A program made the position numbers and the translations under genes. Positions 60,714 through 64,000 of a DNA stretch of 64,000 nucleotides are shown one piece after another. The stretch's first letter is position 1. Every line of letters begins with the position of its first letter. This DNA is from Novosphingobium album (ex Liu et al. 2023). Lineage in GTDB: Bacteria; Pseudomonadota; Alphaproteobacteria; Sphingomonadales; Sphingomonadaceae. Where the stretch lies: NCBI RefSeq assembly GCF_029076845.1, contig NZ_JARESE010000062.1, positions 62,001 through 126,000 of the forward strand, read 5' to 3'. Below the pieces are notes generated by a model, which was not told the DNA's origin, did no database searches, and saw nothing but the letters and a program-made list of their open reading frames with translations.

Positions 60714-62276
60714 CTACCGGACCGCGGCCACGCGGTCCATCCACTGATCGAGCGGACCCGTCGAGGCGCGGAACGCGGCAAGCGCCGGGGCGGCCTTGCC
60801 GCCGGGCCGGTCTTCGGCCGAAAGGATCAGCAAGGCGGTGGGGCGTGAACGCAGCAGCACGCGATCGGCCATGCTGGTGAGCTTGAGATGCAGGTTGCTG
60901 CCCGTCATCATGCCGCCCGTGCGATACCAGGTCAGCGCCAGCCGCTCGACCCGGCCACCGCCCAGCAGGCGCTGGCCCTTCGCGCCGTCGAAGCCGGGGG
61001 CATCGGCCTGCCAGGCCCAGTCGCTGTCGGGCATCAGCGCGCCTTCGCCGAAGCCGCCGGCCTCGCGCCCGTCGCCCTGCCCGGAATAGAGCGCGATGAA
61101 GACGTCGACCTCGTGCCCGGCATCGTCGGCATAGCGGCCAAGCAGGCGGTGCTCCGCCCCGCCGGCACGCGGCTCCCACCAGATCGCCGGGGCATAATCC
61201 ACCCGGTGCCAGCCCGCGACGGGCGGCAACGCGATCTGGCGCGGCAGCGGCGCGGCCAGCCGATCGGCCGCGAAAGCCCAGCCATGAACGCCTGCGACCA
61301 GGGCGGCCACGGCCAGGAGCGCGGGAACGCCGCCGATCCGCGCGCGCTCCAGCCGCGCCAGACGCGGATCGGCCGCGATCGCCGCGCCGTCGATCATCGG
61401 ATCGTCGACCGGCCGGTCGAAGAAGCGCCACGCGCCCGCGATCACCAGCATCAGCACGATGGCGAAGAACGCCCAGCCGTAGATGATGTGGTCGATCCCG
61501 GCGGCTTTCTCGATCCCGACATATTGCGCGGCGAAGATCGTGCCCCAGGCGCGCACGCCATTGGCCACGATCGGCACGACCAGGCACGCCGCGAGCAGCG
61601 CGAACCGGCGCGTCCAGCTTATGAAGCAGACATTGGCGGCGAGCACGCCGAAAGCGATCATCGCGATCAGGAACTTCACTCCCGAACAGGCTTCGGCCAC
61701 TTCGAACAGCCCGGCCGGGGTTTCGATGAACACGCCGTCGATCAGCGCGGGAATGCCGCTCCAGTTGACCAGCGTGATGGTGATCCGGGCCGTGATGGTC
61801 TGTAGCACGGTGATCAATTCATCGCCGAACGGCACCAGGAATGCCATGTAGGCCAGCGGGAACAGCAGCGCCCAGGCCACGCGCGGGCCCAGCAGCAGCG
61901 GCACCGCCGCCGCCATCACGCCGACCGCGCCGGCCTGTCGCGCCAGATCGAGCCCTGAAACCGCGCCCAGCAGCCACACGAGCAGGGCGCCGCCCATGGC
62001 GACAAGGCCGGGCCACCACGCCACCGGCTTGATCTTCACCAGTTCGGGCAAGCGCTGCCACACCAGCCAGGCCAGGATCACCGGGATCACCAGGATATGA
62101 TTGTAGGTGGAACTGTCCCACCACTGGCCCGCCATCGTCGCCCAGTCATGCGCGAAGGCGATCGGCAAGACCAGCCAGGCCAGCGCGAAGCGCGCCGCGC
62201 CGATGCGCCACGCGGGCGGCAAGTCGCGCCAGCGCGGCCCGTCGAAGCGAGGCAGCGAAAGCGCGCTACGAAGCAT
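60714..62276 (-). CDS. xrtA: Exosortase A fused to an EpsI-family domain
   Basis: 520 residues. The N-terminal ~300 residues form a multi-helix membrane exosortase with the catalytic triad C197 (EACSGVK), R242 (NGVRAWG) and H263 (IDHIIYG). From about 320 follows an EpsI domain (LPPVAGWHRVDYAPAIWWEP, VDVFIALYSGQGDG), in many bacteria a separate protein. It processes PEP-CTERM proteins and is tied to exopolysaccharide. The ATG at 62276 overlaps the upstream glycosyltransferase by 11 bases; an in-frame extension to 62495 lies inside that gene. Confidence 0.93.
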   Translation of the reverse strand: MLRSALSLPRFDGPRWRDLPPAWRIGAARFALAWLVLPIAFAHDWATMAGQWWDSSTYNHILVIPVILAWLVWQRLPELVKIKPVAWWPGLVAMGGALLVWLLGAVSGLDLARQAGAVGVMAAAVPLLLGPRVAWALLFPLAYMAFLVPFGDELITVLQTITARITITLVNWSGIPALIDGVFIETPAGLFEVAEACSGVKFLIAMIAFGVLAANVCFISWTRRFALLAACLVVPIVANGVRAWGTIFAAQYVGIEKAAGIDHIIYGWAFFAIVLMLVIAGAWRFFDRPVDDPMIDGAAIAADPRLARLERARIGGVPALLAVAALVAGVHGWAFAADRLAAPLPRQIALPPVAGWHRVDYAPAIWWEPRAGGAEHRLLGRYADDAGHEVDVFIALYSGQGDGREAGGFGEGALMPDSDWAWQADAPGFDGAKGQRLLGGGRVERLALTWYRTGGMMTGSNLHLKLTSMADRVLLRSRPTALLILSAEDRPGGKAAPALAAFRASTGPLDQWMDRVAAVR

Positions 62277-63501
62277 GACGCGCGGTCCGGGCGCCGACAT
62301 CGACGATTTCGGGCAAGTCGGACAGCGCCGCGTCCCAGCTTGCGTTTTCCAGCACATAGTCGCGCGCCGCCAGCCCCATGCCATGCGCCCAGGCCGGATC
62401 GTCCAGCAGCGCGAAAACGGCGGCGACCAGATCCTCGTCGCTCTGCGCCACCAGGAATTCGCGGCGGCTGGCCGCGTCGATCCCGGTCGCCGCATCGGGG
62501 GTGAGCACCACCGGCAGCGTCATGGCCATGGCTTCCAGCACCTTGTTCTGCACGCCGCGCCCGATCTCCAGCGGGATCAGCGCCATGTCGGCCGCTTTCA
62601 GCCAGGGGCGCACGTCATCCACCCGGCCCCAGACATGGATGCCGTCGCGCTGGTCGCGATCGGTCAGCCGCGAGGGGGGATTACGGCCGACGACATGGAA
62701 GCTGGCGGCCGGCTCACGCTGGCGGATCGCCGGCAGGATACGGTCCATCACCCGCTCGACAGCGGTGATGTTGGGCGCATAGTCCATCTGGCCGGTGAAG
62801 ACGAGGCGCGGGCCCGGCACGGCCAGCATCGCTTCGGCGGGCGCCACGCCGGCGGGATCGAAGAACGCGCTGTCGATGCCGTTGCCCAGCGCGCGCACGG
62901 CGATCTTCGCCTTGCCGTCGGCCGGCAGGCGCGAGCGGAACAGGTTGGCTTCGGACTGGCTGATCAGCAGGCTGACATGCGCGCGCCGGGCCAGCCGCGC
63001 TTCCTCGGCGCGCAGCAGGCGGCCTTCGCGCGCGTCGATCCAGCGGCGCAGGCCCGAGCCCTTGGCGGCGAACGCCTCGAACTTGGCGGAATCGACATCG
63101 ACGAAATCGGCGATCACCCGCCCGGTGAAGCTGGCGGGCACATATTGCCCCATCTGGCCGGAAAACACATAGATCGTCCCGATCGGGCGCCGCGCGACGA
63201 GATCGCGGACGTAGCGCGAGATGGCCGGGCTGCGAAACGCCATGAGGCTGACCGGAATCCGTTCCAGCAGCGCCTCGACCCCGGCAAGCGCAAGCGGCTT
63301 CCTGCGTTCGACCAGGCAATAGGATCTGGTGATCCGGGCCAGTTCGGGCTCCTCGGCGAAATCGCGTTCGTCATCGGCGAAGGTCGCGACATGCACTGGC
63401 GCGATCTGCGCCAACCGCTTGAGGATGTGGTGAGAACGGATCTTGTCGCCCCGGTCGGGCGGAAACGGAATGCGGTGCGACAGGAACAGGATCTCGATCA
63501 T
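62266..63501 (-). CDS. XrtA/PEP-CTERM-associated glycosyltransferase
   Basis: 411 residues of the GT-B fold (GT4 type). The N-terminal IEILFLSHRIPFPPDRGDK, the linker GNGIDSAFFDP, VFTGQMDYAPNITAVE and the donor-binding PLEIGRGVQNKVLEAMAM are as in the exosortase-A-associated glycosyltransferase (TIGR03087 group). It should add a sugar to the exopolysaccharide carrier. ATG at 63501 overlaps the stop of the FemAB-like gene. It is part of the operon femAB-glycosyltransferase-xrtA-amidotransferase. Confidence 0.93.
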   Translation of the reverse strand: MIEILFLSHRIPFPPDRGDKIRSHHILKRLAQIAPVHVATFADDERDFAEEPELARITRSYCLVERRKPLALAGVEALLERIPVSLMAFRSPAISRYVRDLVARRPIGTIYVFSGQMGQYVPASFTGRVIADFVDVDSAKFEAFAAKGSGLRRWIDAREGRLLRAEEARLARRAHVSLLISQSEANLFRSRLPADGKAKIAVRALGNGIDSAFFDPAGVAPAEAMLAVPGPRLVFTGQMDYAPNITAVERVMDRILPAIRQREPAASFHVVGRNPPSRLTDRDQRDGIHVWGRVDDVRPWLKAADMALIPLEIGRGVQNKVLEAMAMTLPVVLTPDAATGIDAASRREFLVAQSDEDLVAAVFALLDDPAWAHGMGLAARDYVLENASWDAALSDLPEIVDVGARTARHAS

Positions 63502-64000
63502 CACCCCAGGCCCCGCGCGATCAGCGGCCCGAGGCGATTGGCCAGCGCCAGCGGCAAGCGCTGCCACACCTCGATCTGCGCGGCGTGGCGGGCACTGGTG
63601 GGATCGGCATCGCGCCGCCCGGCCCCGGGCGCGGTCCAGCTCGCGTAAGTCAGCGGCGCGGGCTCGAAGCCCCAGTTGCGCTTGAAATGATAGGCACCGC
63701 TTCCGGTCTTGGAGCGGCCAAAATCGAAGTGGGTGCAGCCGCGCCGGCGTGCGTGGAGCATCAGCTCGTAATACATGCGGTCATTGGCGCGCAGCCGCCG
63801 CGCGTCCCAGGTGCCGCCGCCCCAATAAGGCATCACCGCGCCACCGTGATAGAGCGAAAGCACGCTCGCCACCGGCCGGCCCTGGTGGCGCACGGTCAGG
63901 ATATCGGCATCGGCGCCGAACAGATCGAGCACCGCGGCGAACAGCGCGCGCGGGAACACCGGGGTGCCCAGATTGCGCACGCTTTCGGCATAGACCGCGT
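63501..64000 (-). CDS. FemAB-like XrtA-associated protein, 5' part cut by window edge
   Basis: The last ~166 residues are visible; the N-terminus lies beyond the right edge. AVYAESVRNLGTPVFPRALF, MPYWGGGTWDARRLRANDRM and HFDFGRSKTGSGAYHFKRNW match the GNAT-like FemAB proteins associated with PEP-CTERM/XrtA loci, which transfer an aminoacyl-type group. The sequence is in frame to the end of the window. Its stop overlaps the glycosyltransferase start (TGATG), so it belongs to that operon. Confidence 0.88.
   Translation of the reverse strand, partial: AVYAESVRNLGTPVFPRALFAAVLDLFGADADILTVRHQGRPVASVLSLYHGGAVMPYWGGGTWDARRLRANDRMYYELMLHARRRGCTHFDFGRSKTGSGAYHFKRNWGFEPAPLTYASWTAPGAGRRDADPTSARHAAQIEVWQRLPLALANRLGPLIARGLG

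Noticed and set aside
1..64000. tRNA genes, insertion sequences, integrases or phage genes
   Set aside because: None could be recognised on either strand by reading; no transposase-like protein and no long terminal inverted repeats flanking a gene were found.

Overview
The window looks like a chromosomal segment of a high-GC alphaproteobacterium, most likely a member of the Sphingomonadales (Novosphingobium/Sphingobium type). The pointers are RNase E with an acidic insert in its S1 domain next to amidase and mrcA, an XrtA (exosortase A) locus with an XrtA-EpsI fusion, and a large load of acyl-CoA, aromatic or terpenoid-type catabolic genes. The taxonomic placement is inference from gene content; no rRNA is present. 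I see no tRNA, rRNA, transposase, integrase or CRISPR array.

Layout. 1-5097: a catabolic operon on the minus strand (AcuI-like reductase, double-hotdog hydratase, acyl-CoA ligase, SnoaL-like protein cut by the window edge) preceded by a TetR regulator. 5293-8872: cysD-cysNC-cysQ, three genes joined by TGATG overlaps, making PAPS and removing PAP; a LuxR-type regulator is divergent, and a 16-bp palindrome covers its ribosome binding site. 10095-13191: an SDR / zinc-type dehydrogenase / MBL-fold hydrolase operon with a divergent AraC regulator. 14412-16084: a sulfotransferase and a VOC protein.

16108-24256 is the standout. It holds a complete coenzyme F420 pathway (fbiC, cofD and cofE on the minus strand; npdG and cofC on the plus strand) arranged as two divergent, translationally coupled operons. 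The plus-strand operon runs on into an SDR, an LLM-class F420-dependent oxidoreductase and a TIM-barrel isomerase: cofactor synthesis, cofactor reduction and cofactor use in about 8 kb.

24263-38494: thiE, a small lipoprotein, a TPP-dependent 2-oxo-acid dehydrogenase E1 alpha/beta pair, a second acyl-CoA ligase, quinone-oxidoreductase-like proteins, a PaaI thioesterase, a ketosteroid-dehydrogenase-like flavoprotein, two crotonase-fold proteins lacking both classical catalytic glutamates, and two AraC regulators. One lower-GC orphan membrane protein sits among them. 38513-44221: a MarR-regulated operon whose core is an aminoglycoside-phosphotransferase-fold kinase plus an acyl-CoA dehydrogenase, the split form of the ACAD10/11 (LvaA/LvaC) arrangement, with two tandem operator-like palindromes at the marR start codon.

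44342-55879 is mostly housekeeping: mrcA, an N-acetylmuramoyl-L-alanine amidase, rne with a long structured leader, then a GST/cupin/SDR operon, sdhB, a thioesterase and zapE. 56260-64000: a CHASE2-EAL cyclic-di-GMP phosphodiesterase and the XrtA exopolysaccharide/protein-sorting locus (amidotransferase, xrtA-epsI fusion, glycosyltransferase, FemAB-like protein cut by the right edge).
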